Assembly (NCBI GenBank): GCA_013360285.1 | Contig: JABWCM010000030.1 | Coordinates: forward strand, 1-33,151 | DNA length: 33,151 bases | DNA from: Myxococcales bacterium | GTDB lineage: Bacteria; Myxococcota_A; UBA9042; JABWCM01 | Reading direction: 5' to 3' | Part shown: positions 1-7,547 of the stretch, one piece after another | Position numbering within the stretch: position 1 is the stretch's first letter | Layout of the letters: every line of letters begins with the position of its first letter | Notes under the pieces: generated by a model | The model's database searches: none | What the model was told of the DNA's origin: nothing | Seen by the model: only the letters and a program-made list of their open reading frames with translations | Program-made: the position numbers and the translations under genes

Positions 1-157
1 TGAAAAAATATGGGGACGGACTTGGACGCGAGGATTTTGGCCACGATGCCCGGAAAAAAACTGAGTCATATCGGGAATATGGCGCAGGTTTTTTTCTGGG
101 CAGTGGGGACAAAAGCATCCGTCCAAGTTTGTTCAGCTATTTTTTCACAAACTCTCA
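1..157 (+). repeat. Long imperfect-palindrome dispersed repeat, copy A (truncated by window start)
   Basis: The two halves are imperfect reverse complements. The left arm runs from TGAAAAAATATGG through CTTGGACG to GCCCGGAAAAAAAC (50-61). The right arm mirrors it from GTTTTTTTCTGGGC through CGTCCAAG to TATTTTTTCACA. The centre is itself palindromic (CATAT...ATATG around 66-81). RNA or single-stranded DNA of this element would fold into one long hairpin with bulges. A second copy lies at 5975-6142 in opposite orientation, a third at 33062-33151, a decayed one at 29283-29449, and a miniature at 18743-18773. All are intergenic or nearly so. No transposase is visible; a MITE-like element is the simplest reading. 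Confidence 0.85.
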
Positions 158-652
158 GTGACCGTCGCCGGAACATTCGTCACGCTGGTATATCCACCCA
201 ATCCCCCCAGGCAATTGAACACGTCGGAAGACACCAAGGCCGACCCACATCCAAATGCACGGAGACACCATCTTGTCCATCTGGTTTTTTTAAGTCGTCA
301 CCCGAACCGTCGGCAAAAAACTCCTGTACAGCATCCGAGTGCAACCCGCATCCCCTGAGCGGACCGGCACACGAACGAAATGACCACCGAAACACCGTTC
401 GCAGATCATGTCGCTTTTTCAACTGTCGCCGAAAATGCCTTCGGTTTGGTCTGAGCAAATCGATGGGATTTTGTTGGCACAGCTTTTGCTTATACGTTTC
501 TCCGCGTGATTTCGTATCACCTTCGGTGGGAGCCAGACGACCACGGTTGTTATTGGGTAGAAGTGTGAACGAATTCCGGTTGGTCTTCCCCTACAACTTT
601 CTTTTTTGGGGTGATGTGGATTTTTGCCCGCGTTACACCGGTGAGGTTTGAC
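158..652. other. Gene-free leader region upstream of the five-gene module
   Basis: I see no convincing gene here; the short open frames on both strands lack family resemblance and ribosome binding sites. The stretch contains the sigma-54 promoter at 474-490 and then a leader of about 150 bases before the first start codon. The heptamer ACCGTCG occurs at 161-167 and 306-312, upstream of the promoter, and recurs upstream of the sigma-54 promoters near 21 kb. This could be part of an enhancer site but may be chance. Confidence 0.5.
474..490 (+). promoter_or_regulatory. Sigma-54 (-24/-12) promoter of the five-gene module
   Basis: TTGGCACAGCTTTTGCT matches the consensus TGGCAC-N5-TTGC exactly. 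The invariant GG is at 476-477 and GC at 488-489, with the required ten bases between. The predicted start of transcription is near position 500, giving a leader of about 150 nt before the ATG at 653. All five genes downstream are co-oriented. Confidence 0.8.
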
Positions 653-1333
653 ATGCATGACTTGGACCGTGTTTTTTTGGAAATGGATCCCACTTATTCC
701 AGCGCTTTTGCACCTGGGCATCCAGCACAAGAAACAATCTACCCCGGCAACGACGCTGCCGAATACGACAACGAAGACGAATACGCCTATGAACCCGAGG
801 TCGACTACGTGGGGATGCGAGAAGGGGATCTGGCTGCAGAGGAGTTTGAAGACGACTCTGAATTGGCCGAGGAGCTGGAGTTGGCTGCAGAGTTGTTGGC
901 TGCGGGCACACAGGAGGAGATGGACTACTTTTTTGGGAAGATTTTCAAAAAGGCGTTTCGGGGACTCAAAAAAATCGCCAAACGAGCGCTTCCCGTCGTC
1001 GCAAGTGCACTGGGCGGGCCGCTTGGAGGAATTGCCGCAAAATTGATTACCGGGGAAATGGGCACCGACGTGCATGGTGAATTGGCCGGGTTGAGCGACG
1101 AAGATGCCCGGTTTGAACGGGCGCGGCAGTTTGTGCGAATGGCTAGCAGCGCTGTTCAGGAAGTGGCAACATCATCCAACCCCAATCTTACTGCCGCCGC
1201 CAGACAGGCGCTTCGCGCTTCGGCTGCGACCCACATGCCGGGTTTGTTGCGTGTTTCCCAGCCCATGGCCGCTGGAGGTCAACGGGGGACGTGGATCCGC
1301 AAAGGTTCCAACATTATTCTGATGGGTGTATAA
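653..1333 (+). CDS. Acidic protein with an internal cationic amphipathic segment
   Basis: This is a 226-residue protein of unknown function. Residues 34-89 are very rich in Glu and Asp. They are followed abruptly by a basic, amphipathic stretch at 93-111 (FFGKIFKKAFRGLKKIAKR), a Pro, and a Gly/Ala-rich hydrophobic stretch (114-133, around ALGGPLGGIAAKL). The C-terminal third looks helical and ends in a short basic/hydrophobic tail. No export signal is evident. I chose ATG 653 because GAGG sits six bases upstream; the earlier in-frame starts at 611 and 614 have poor spacing. The stop lies just before the metallopeptidase start, so the genes are probably co-translated. The charge pattern resembles an acidic pro-region followed by a cecropin-like helix-hinge-helix peptide. 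That reading is inference; a membrane-associating structural protein is an alternative. Confidence 0.75.
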   Translation: MHDLDRVFLEMDPTYSSAFAPGHPAQETIYPGNDAAEYDNEDEYAYEPEVDYVGMREGDLAAEEFEDDSELAEELELAAELLAAGTQEEMDYFFGKIFKKAFRGLKKIAKRALPVVASALGGPLGGIAAKLITGEMGTDVHGELAGLSDEDARFERARQFVRMASSAVQEVATSSNPNLTAAARQALRASAATHMPGLLRVSQPMAAGGQRGTWIRKGSNIILMGV

Positions 1334-1337
1334 ACGA

Positions 1338-2630
1338 ATGAATCCCTGGACGAATGCGGCTCGTCGACTGCTGTTGGGAGAGATTTTGGGGCTGCGGGAA
1401 CGGCTTTTACAATTACGTCCGTTTTCGTTGCAGATGCCGATGGTCTCCGCCGCCCGGATCTCTCAGGAAAGCCAAATGGCCATCGACAGCCACCTTGCCT
1501 GCAGTAAAACCGAGCTGTTGCGGGATTTAACGAGGTACCAGGGGTGGTTTGAGGGGGAGGTCGGCCGAATGGTTTGTCCTTCGGAGGCCCAACGAAAGTT
1601 AAATTTCCTTCGGCTTAAGTTTCAGGCGTTGCTTTCGGAGTTGGACATTTTTGCCGATGTGGTCAGCCAACGTTCGGAACACGACTTCGGGGTTTGGGTG
1701 GCCGGCTTGGACGCGCTGGCGGAGGATGGACTACGCGTCGACAATGCGCCTTACGTACCGCCTCCACTGGTGACCTATCTCGACCGTGGGCAAGGGGCAG
1801 CGATTCGTCGAGTCAGAACGCGGCTTCCAGGCGGTAAACACAATCCTGTTGCAGTGATCAGGGTTCCACGGGAACGAATGGTGGGCATGGGAATCGGGTC
1901 TTCGTTGATCCACGAAGTGGGACACCAGGCCATCGCACTGCTTGGGGTCTTGCCGGAATTGGAAAATGTGTTGGAAACAATGGGGCGTTCCAGATTGCCT
2001 GGAAGTAAGGTTTATGAGGTTTGGAAGAGGTGGTTGTCGGAGATTTTAGCCGATTTCTGGTCGGTATCCAAATTGGGAATCGCCTCGACTTTGGGACTGA
2101 TGAGTGTATTGTCATTGCCAATGCCGTTGATGTTCCTCGCAGGGAAAGAAGACCCTCACCCATTTCCGTGGATTCGGGGGCATGTGAGCATCGCAATGGG
2201 GAAAGTCATGTTTCCCGACCCACAATGGGACATGTTGGGGAAGATCTGGTGGGGGTTGTACCCACCATCGGGCCAATCGAGCGCCGTAAAACAACGACTA
2301 TTGCCTCTGTTGCAAACAGTCGACACGCTGGCCGCGGTCATTGCCGGGCATAGGCCGAAATCGTTCGGTGGAAAAACATTACGCGAAGCGTTGAACCCAT
2401 CGGAACGTTCTCCGGTGAAGTTGAGACGATGGGCACTGCTGTGGAAAAAGGGGACCAAGGTACCGTGCACCACTTCCCCTACCGGATGGGTGGCCATGTT
2501 GGGGCAAGCCCGGTGGGACGGCGTTTTGTCGGTGGGGGAAGAAGCAAAGATTTTGCGGGGGCTGTTGACATGTTGGGCCACACGTGGGGCACACCACGGG
2601 TGTAACGTGAGGACCGTTGAGAAACGATGA
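1338..2630 (+). CDS. Putative zincin metallopeptidase (HEVGH)
   Basis: A 430-residue protein with one HExxH zinc-protease motif (HEVGH, about residues 192-196). A conserved-looking Glu follows about 39 residues later in SEILADF, which fits the third zinc ligand of a gluzincin. A hydrophobic stretch follows (around STLGLMSVLSLPMPLMFLAG) and may be buried or membrane-associated. No signal peptide is seen, so a cytoplasmic location is likely unless exported by another route. An in-frame GTG at 1326 would overlap the upstream stop; I prefer ATG 1338, four bases after that stop, although neither has a clear ribosome binding site and coupling is likely. The gene ends in an ATGA overlap with an upstream in-frame start of the next gene. 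The substrate is unknown; the neighbouring acidic protein is an obvious candidate. The motif is clear, the family is not. Confidence 0.8.
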   Translation: MNPWTNAARRLLLGEILGLRERLLQLRPFSLQMPMVSAARISQESQMAIDSHLACSKTELLRDLTRYQGWFEGEVGRMVCPSEAQRKLNFLRLKFQALLSELDIFADVVSQRSEHDFGVWVAGLDALAEDGLRVDNAPYVPPPLVTYLDRGQGAAIRRVRTRLPGGKHNPVAVIRVPRERMVGMGIGSSLIHEVGHQAIALLGVLPELENVLETMGRSRLPGSKVYEVWKRWLSEILADFWSVSKLGIASTLGLMSVLSLPMPLMFLAGKEDPHPFPWIRGHVSIAMGKVMFPDPQWDMLGKIWWGLYPPSGQSSAVKQRLLPLLQTVDTLAAVIAGHRPKSFGGKTLREALNPSERSPVKLRRWALLWKKGTKVPCTTSPTGWVAMLGQARWDGVLSVGEEAKILRGLLTCWATRGAHHGCNVRTVEKR

Positions 2631-2641
2631 GGAGGAGTGAG

Positions 2642-4063
2642 ATGACAGTGAAACCTGATCCAAGATCCAATGAATATACCAAATCCAACCAGGAGGATTT
2701 TTGGGATCTGTTACGACACCGGACCCGACGAACCAACGCCGATGAGTTTGATACGTGGTTGAACAAGCAGTGCGGCGTCAATCCATCGCAGGATGACTGT
2801 AAGTGCCCACAAGAGCTATCCGATCGGATGGACGGGTACGAACGACTACGTAATTATGTCATGCAATTTCTGTCGTCACAATGTGGGTTTACGCCGGCAC
2901 TCACGACGCCAAATGACCCCAAACCGGGCGACTGCATGGAACGGCCGAACCCCGACCAGCTCCATACCAGTGACGCAAACTGGCGAATCGGTGATGACCA
3001 GGTCCAAAATCTCACGTATCTCAAAGAAGGCTCCCCATTCGGAACCACTCTCCCCCACCTGGACAATGTCGGCCGGGGAATGGGCCTAACCGGCGAAGGG
3101 AACACCAACGAGCCGCTGAATTCGAGCACCTTGAGTCTGGCTCATCAATTTACTTGTCCCTGTTGGGTGGAGTTGATCTGGTCCTATTGGCATGAACAGG
3201 GAATGTTGGTGCAGAGTATGTTTGTGGTGGCGGCGCGAATTCAAAACATCCGTATCGCCGGAGGAACTCAAATCGACCGACTCAATCTTGCACCATTACG
3301 CCCCATGGCCAATCTGTTGTGGGGATACGTTCAGAAAAATTATGAGCGACTCACAGTTCAGCGTCGTGCATACGAATATGACCACCAATATGGGCTTCGA
3401 CTGATGGGTAAAGCGATTCCCACCTATACTACTGCCGATAGTCGATCACGGTTTTTGGAATCGTTTCACGGACTGCTCCAAACCACATTGCGGTTTTATA
3501 TACAACTTGACAACCTGCAAATACGCGAAGATGCGTTCCCGGTACTCAATGCGCTGAAGGATCTGCATCTCGTATTGGCTGAAGGGCAACACAATCAATT
3601 TGGGGATTTGCCGTACGTCGCGCGGGCTGAAATGTTGATGGAACAGTGGCTTCTGTCGCGAAAAGAAATGATCGAATTTTTGGGTGGGCGGCCCATGGTG
3701 CCATATACCGAACGGTGGATGGGCACGGTCGACACCATCAAGTCAAACATGGGATGGAATACACCATCATCGACCTTTTTTAACATGTTGGCAAAACATG
3801 CCGAAGTGCTGCTGTTGTCGGTGCGGTATGGCGCGTGGTCCAACATCTCCAACGCAACAGAGGCCCGCAACTGGGCCGTATTTTTCCGCGACGACATTCA
3901 AGCTTATGTACACGCTTACCGTACGGTCACTGGTGTAGCGCTGGAGGTCACTCAGCCGACGGATTCCACCAAACGTATCTCCGACTCATACGAACAACCG
4001 GCAATCCTGATGCAGCGCCGTTTGGCAACGTCGACAAGTCGTGTAACAGCGGACAAACGATAA
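2642..4063 (+). CDS. Conserved-looking hypothetical protein with a CPCWVE motif
   Basis: A 473-residue protein I cannot assign to a named family. Its N-terminal part carries two Cys-containing segments (QCGVNPSQDDCKC and QCGFTPALTT...GDC). Around residue 177 there is a distinctive motif, HQFTCPCWVELIWSYWHEQG. The rest is rich in aromatic residues and looks helical. From memory only, similar proteins carrying this Cys/Trp motif occur unannotated in other bacterial phyla. No signal peptide or membrane segment is clear. The start at 2642 has a good GGAGG six bases upstream; the in-frame ATG at 2627 overlaps the upstream stop but lacks a site of its own. The gene sits third in the sigma-54 module, 39 bases before the peptidoglycan-binding protein. 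Confidence 0.75.
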   Translation: MTVKPDPRSNEYTKSNQEDFWDLLRHRTRRTNADEFDTWLNKQCGVNPSQDDCKCPQELSDRMDGYERLRNYVMQFLSSQCGFTPALTTPNDPKPGDCMERPNPDQLHTSDANWRIGDDQVQNLTYLKEGSPFGTTLPHLDNVGRGMGLTGEGNTNEPLNSSTLSLAHQFTCPCWVELIWSYWHEQGMLVQSMFVVAARIQNIRIAGGTQIDRLNLAPLRPMANLLWGYVQKNYERLTVQRRAYEYDHQYGLRLMGKAIPTYTTADSRSRFLESFHGLLQTTLRFYIQLDNLQIREDAFPVLNALKDLHLVLAEGQHNQFGDLPYVARAEMLMEQWLLSRKEMIEFLGGRPMVPYTERWMGTVDTIKSNMGWNTPSSTFFNMLAKHAEVLLLSVRYGAWSNISNATEARNWAVFFRDDIQAYVHAYRTVTGVALEVTQPTDSTKRISDSYEQPAILMQRRLATSTSRVTADKR

Positions 4064-4102
4064 GTCCATTAGCGGTCAAACTGCGCAACCAAAGTCACCG
4101 TT

Positions 4103-4912
4103 ATGAACAACCAGCAGGTACAATCAATGAAAATCCAATCCACATCGAAGTCCGATACCAACTCACCGGCCATATCCACTGGTACAAAACGGCTCAGCCC
4201 GGAAGCGCGTGCACAACTGTGGCGTTATGTACAAAGTGGACTCGGCAAGATGGCCAATGTCAATTTACCGGTCACCGGCGTTCCAGATGCCCAAACCCGC
4301 TCTTTGATCAAACAGTTCCAGGGTCGAGTCGGCCTAAAGCCCACCGGTTTATTGACAAAAAAAACGCTCACCAAGCTCGCTCGAATCATGGCGATGCCGG
4401 CTCCTTCAACCACAAATGAGACGGGACAGCATGAAGATCAATGGATCGGTCCGGCCGCAGCGGTGGCAGGTGGTTTACTTGGCATTCCGGGGGCCATCGA
4501 CAGTACATTGAACCTCGTTGACCGTGCCAGCAACTGGTGGGCAAACCGGAACAAAACGGCACCGAAGCAGCCGCAGCAGCAACCGATCCCGATACCGATG
4601 TACACTCCAACACCCACACTGCCCTATACACAGTCGAGCCCGCACGCAGCTCCGCAAGTACCACGACGGCCACGGGCGTACGCGGGTCCTCGTACTCTTC
4701 GTTTTCGAATGGCCGGGCAAGATGTGTTGAACGTACAAAGTCAACTGGCACGGTGGGCAACACAGGAAAAACTACCGCATCTGGTAGTGCAGCCGACAGG
4801 CAGATTTGGTGAGCAGACTCAAGCAGCGGTCATGGAGTTCCAGAAACGGCATCAACTTTTCCCGGATGGAATCGTAGGTAACCAAACGCGGATGGCTTTG
4901 GCGCGTTATTGA
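4103..4912 (+). CDS. Protein with two peptidoglycan-binding-like domains
   Basis: A 269-residue protein with two PG_binding_1-like modules. The first is at about 35-92 (TGVPDAQTRSLIKQFQGRVG, then PTGLLTKKTLTKL). The second is at about 205-269 (PTGRFGEQTQAAVMEFQKRH, then PDGIVGNQTRMALARY). The pattern, a Gly-x-aspartate/glutamate-x-T helix followed by FQ and a G-[LI]-[VL] turn, is typical of the family, which binds cell-wall peptide stems. A Gly/Pro- and Gln-rich linker of about 100 residues separates them and includes a weakly hydrophobic stretch (AAAVAGGLLGIPGAI). No catalytic domain or signal peptide is seen, which is odd for a wall binder. Such domains also occur as structural parts of phage-tail-like particles. 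The ATG at 4103 has no strong ribosome binding site; ATG 4127 is an alternative. Confidence 0.8.
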   Translation: MNNQQVQSMKIQSTSKSDTNSPAISTGTKRLSPEARAQLWRYVQSGLGKMANVNLPVTGVPDAQTRSLIKQFQGRVGLKPTGLLTKKTLTKLARIMAMPAPSTTNETGQHEDQWIGPAAAVAGGLLGIPGAIDSTLNLVDRASNWWANRNKTAPKQPQQQPIPIPMYTPTPTLPYTQSSPHAAPQVPRRPRAYAGPRTLRFRMAGQDVLNVQSQLARWATQEKLPHLVVQPTGRFGEQTQAAVMEFQKRHQLFPDGIVGNQTRMALARY

Positions 4913-4951
4913 TCTACATCTGCCGCACCTGCACCCAACTTGGATGGCTCC

Positions 4952-5749
4952 ATGATCATCGATTGCCACTGCCATGCCGGAAAAGGGGATGGGCTAACCG
5001 GTCCCTGGGATACATCGGCACCGTTGCAGTCCTACCTGCATCGTGCCGCTTCCGCGGGGATTGCCCGAACCGTGGTGTTTTCGGCATTTCATTCGAACAA
5101 TCGGGTGGCCAACATGCAGGTCGCAATGATCGTTTCGAACATACCGGACCGCCTGTGGGGATTCGTATTTGTGCACCCCATCCGCGACGCGGGGCGGGTC
5201 TATCCCATGGTCAGGCGGTTTGTCGACGTATACGGATTTTGCGGTATCAAGGTGCACCGGCACGACGGACGAATCACTCGGGAGATCTGCGATACCGCAC
5301 AACTCCTCAAACTTCCCGTGCTGTATGATGTGGTAGGGGAAACAGCCCCGTTGGCACTTATCGCCGCGGAATACCCCACCGTCTCGTGGATTATCCCTCA
5401 CCTTGGCAGTTTTGCAGACGACTGGGCGGCACAGTCGCAACTCATCGACCTACTGGTACGGTTTGACAATCTGTACGCCGACACTGCGGGCGTTCGACGG
5501 TTTGATTTGCTTGCAGAAGCCATCGAACGAGCCGGCCCCCATAAAATATTGTTTGGAAGCGACGGCCCTTGGTTACATCCCGGGCTGGAGCTGGCAAAAA
5601 TTCGGGCTCTACGGCTCGCCCCGCAACATGAGGCACTGGTGATGGGAGGCAACCTGTTGCGACTCGTACAACCAGGCCTCGTGCGGCGTCAACGGCACTG
5701 TTTAAGCACCATACGTAGCTTTCAAAGCACGATGCCATTCAATAGTTAG
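4952..5749 (+). CDS. Amidohydrolase-family metal-dependent hydrolase (Amidohydro_2 type)
   Basis: A 265-residue TIM-barrel hydrolase. The N-terminus opens with IIDCHCHAG, the H-x-H metal motif after the first strand. A Lys/His pair follows in GIKVHRH, then a His in IIPHLGS, and the late catalytic Asp in ILFGSDGPWLHP. These four landmarks in order mark the Amidohydro_2 superfamily. Members hydrolyse or decarboxylate small cyclic or acyl substrates; the substrate here is unknown. ATG 4952 is chosen over an upstream TTG at 4940 because the H-x-H motif normally lies within a few residues of the start, and GGATGG lies just before it. The last roughly 20 residues are unlike the family core. It is the last gene of the module, and repeat copy B lies about 225 bases downstream. 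Confidence 0.85.
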   Translation: MIIDCHCHAGKGDGLTGPWDTSAPLQSYLHRAASAGIARTVVFSAFHSNNRVANMQVAMIVSNIPDRLWGFVFVHPIRDAGRVYPMVRRFVDVYGFCGIKVHRHDGRITREICDTAQLLKLPVLYDVVGETAPLALIAAEYPTVSWIIPHLGSFADDWAAQSQLIDLLVRFDNLYADTAGVRRFDLLAEAIERAGPHKILFGSDGPWLHPGLELAKIRALRLAPQHEALVMGGNLLRLVQPGLVRRQRHCLSTIRSFQSTMPFNS

Positions 5750-5974
5750 TTAGTTAGTTGTCCATGGGATGAATATAACATGATTCTCGATGAAAATACA
5801 TTAAAGTGCATCCGATTTGTCAGAATGAAGAGCCTGGTCTAATATCTCAAATACATAGAGCATCATGGGCGCTCCGCCACAATGGTCGGAATGTTCATGT
5901 AAACATCCGGCCATCCGCAAACCAACAATGTTTGTGTTGCGCTGGGTTACCGGCATAAAAGTGCAGAATTTTAT

Positions 5975-6142
5975 TGAGAGTTTGTGAAAAAATAGCTGAA
6001 CGAACTTGGACGGATGCTTTTGTCCCCGCTGCCCAGAAAAAAACCTGCGCCATATTCCCGATATAACTCGGTTTTTTTCCGGGCATCGTGGCCAAAATCC
6101 TCGCGTCCCAGTCCGTCCCCATATTTTTTCACAGCCTGAGAG
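5975..6142 (-). repeat. Long imperfect-palindrome dispersed repeat, copy B
   Basis: The complete copy runs from TGAGAGTTTGTGAAAAAATAG to TATTTTTTCACAGCCTGAGAG. Read on the minus strand it matches copy A (1-157) almost base for base through CTTGGACG, GCCCGGAAAAAAAC, the ATATCGGGAATATGG centre and the mirrored right arm. It therefore brackets the five-gene module with copy A in inverted orientation. Its right end is only nine bases from the start codon of the sigma-54 activator, so that gene's ribosome binding site and promoter must lie in or across the repeat. The base at the centre and several arm bases differ from copy A. TGAGAG occurs at both ends, but since the left one is also present in copy A it is probably part of the element, not a target duplication. 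Confidence 0.85.
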
Positions 6143-6151
6143 ATCGGCATA

Positions 6152-7531
6152 ATGGGCGAAAAATCTGTCGTACAATTCTATTGCTTTGTGAGTCATCCGC
6201 CGGAACCGATCACAAACCTTCCCAGTTATCTCGAATCGATGGATTTTACCGTGCAGTCGGAAAACGGCCTGGCCGACACTGGGTGCGGCGTGTTGGTGGC
6301 GGATAACGTATCGCCGGATGTGCTCACGGCTGTTTCCAACCACAGTCGCAACGGCGAATCTGCGTTGCTTGTGGTCTTAGTCGGCGGGGCGACTGTGAAA
6401 AACCGCGTATGCTGGGAGTTGACCGATGCCGGCGCCGCAGATGTATTGGTGTGGGAAGAGACACCCCAGCCCACTCTACGAATCGCCGCGTTGCTTAAAA
6501 GGTGGTCGGAAATCGCGGCATTGGTGCGATCCCCGCTCGTTCGCAGCAACATCATTGGAAACAGTTCCATTTGGGCTAAGCTTGTCCCGCAGATTGTGGA
6601 AACAGCCCATTTCACACGGTCGTCCATGGTTCTCTTGGGCGAAAGCGGCACCGGTAAAGAACTGCTGGCGCGACTTGTGCACGCGTTGTCAAATCCCGGA
6701 AAACGGGCTCCGCTCGTGGTCGTAGACTGTACCACCGTGGTACCGGAACTTTCGGGAAGTGAGTTTTTTGGACATGAACGGGGTGCGTTCACTGGCGCCC
6801 ACACCAGCCGTGACGGAGCTTTTGCCGCAGCCAACGGCGGGACGTTATTCCTGGATGAAGTGGGAGAACTGCCGCCAACGCTTCAAGCCCAACTCCTGCG
6901 TGTCATACAGGAAAAAACGTTTAAGCGAGTCGGGGGAGATCAATGGATCCACACCGACTTTCGGCTCATCTGTGCGACGAATCGGGATCTATCCGTAGAA
7001 GTCGCCGAAGGGCGGTTTCGGCGTGACCTCTACTACCGCATCGCCACCCATGTCTACCGAATTCCACCACTTAGGGAACGGCCCGAAGACATTTTGCCGC
7101 TGGCAGCCTTCTTTTTACGCGAACATTTCCCTAAAAATACTCCAGAGCTAACACCGCCGATGACGGAATACCTGATGCATCGTGATTACCCCGGAAACGT
7201 GCGTGATTTGCGCCAGCTTGTGGCACGGATTGCGACCAAATACGTCGGGCACGGCCCTGTGGGCGTGGGGGATTTGCCGCGCGATGAGCGTCCTCACGTG
7301 ACATGGATGGAAAATAAACGTACAGAGCTGTTTGATGAAGCAGTGAAACGGGCACTCGCTGTAGGAATGGGGCTGAAAGAAATCACCAAAGAAGCATCGG
7401 AAACAGCGATTCGGTTGGCACTTGGAGAAGCAGGAGGGAATCTGCAAAAAGCAGCGAAACTTCTCAGTGTAACCGACCGTGCGTTGCAGATGCGGCGTGC
7501 GATTGGTTCGGTGGAAAAAGAAGGCGGATGA
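6152..7531 (+). CDS. Sigma-54-dependent transcriptional activator (enhancer-binding protein)
   Basis: A 459-residue bacterial enhancer-binding protein that would remodel RNA polymerase holding sigma-54 by ATP hydrolysis. The AAA+ core is complete: Walker A GESGTGKE (163-170), the sigma-54 contact loop GAFTGA (211-216), Walker B TLFLDE (231-236), and arginine-finger region RFRRDLYYRI (288-297). The C-terminus has a Fis-type helix-turn-helix (about 418-450, GGNLQKAAKLLSVTDRALQMRR). The first 130 residues are an atypical sensory domain. They look receiver-like in strand pattern, but I see no clear phosphoacceptor Asp, so control may not be by phosphorylation. No histidine kinase gene adjoins it. 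The start lies just beyond repeat copy B with only a weak site (GAGAG). The four sigma-54 promoters in the window are candidate targets. Confidence 0.92.
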   Translation: MGEKSVVQFYCFVSHPPEPITNLPSYLESMDFTVQSENGLADTGCGVLVADNVSPDVLTAVSNHSRNGESALLVVLVGGATVKNRVCWELTDAGAADVLVWEETPQPTLRIAALLKRWSEIAALVRSPLVRSNIIGNSSIWAKLVPQIVETAHFTRSSMVLLGESGTGKELLARLVHALSNPGKRAPLVVVDCTTVVPELSGSEFFGHERGAFTGAHTSRDGAFAAANGGTLFLDEVGELPPTLQAQLLRVIQEKTFKRVGGDQWIHTDFRLICATNRDLSVEVAEGRFRRDLYYRIATHVYRIPPLRERPEDILPLAAFFLREHFPKNTPELTPPMTEYLMHRDYPGNVRDLRQLVARIATKYVGHGPVGVGDLPRDERPHVTWMENKRTELFDEAVKRALAVGMGLKEITKEASETAIRLALGEAGGNLQKAAKLLSVTDRALQMRRAIGSVEKEGG

Positions 7532-7547
7532 GCGGTTTACCTACCCC

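Noticed and set aside
10..651. 213-codon open frame on the plus strand beginning in repeat copy A
   Set aside because: It starts inside the palindromic repeat, overlaps the sigma-54 promoter and the leader, has no ribosome binding site and reads as Arg/Ser/Pro-rich non-protein sequence.
419..1075. 218-codon open frame on the minus strand
   Set aside because: It lies mostly opposite the acidic protein gene; its Cys/Val-rich product is what the complement of Glu/Asp codons gives.
5801..5956. Possible 51-codon gene on the minus strand (starting MPVTQRNTN)
   Set aside because: The translation is not absurd, but there is no ribosome binding site and no recognisable family; it is the tail of a frame that otherwise runs through repeat copy B.
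5975..6142. TGAGAG at both ends of repeat copy B as a target-site duplication
   Set aside because: The left TGAGAG is also present at the matching end of copy A, so it belongs to the element and is not a duplicated target.
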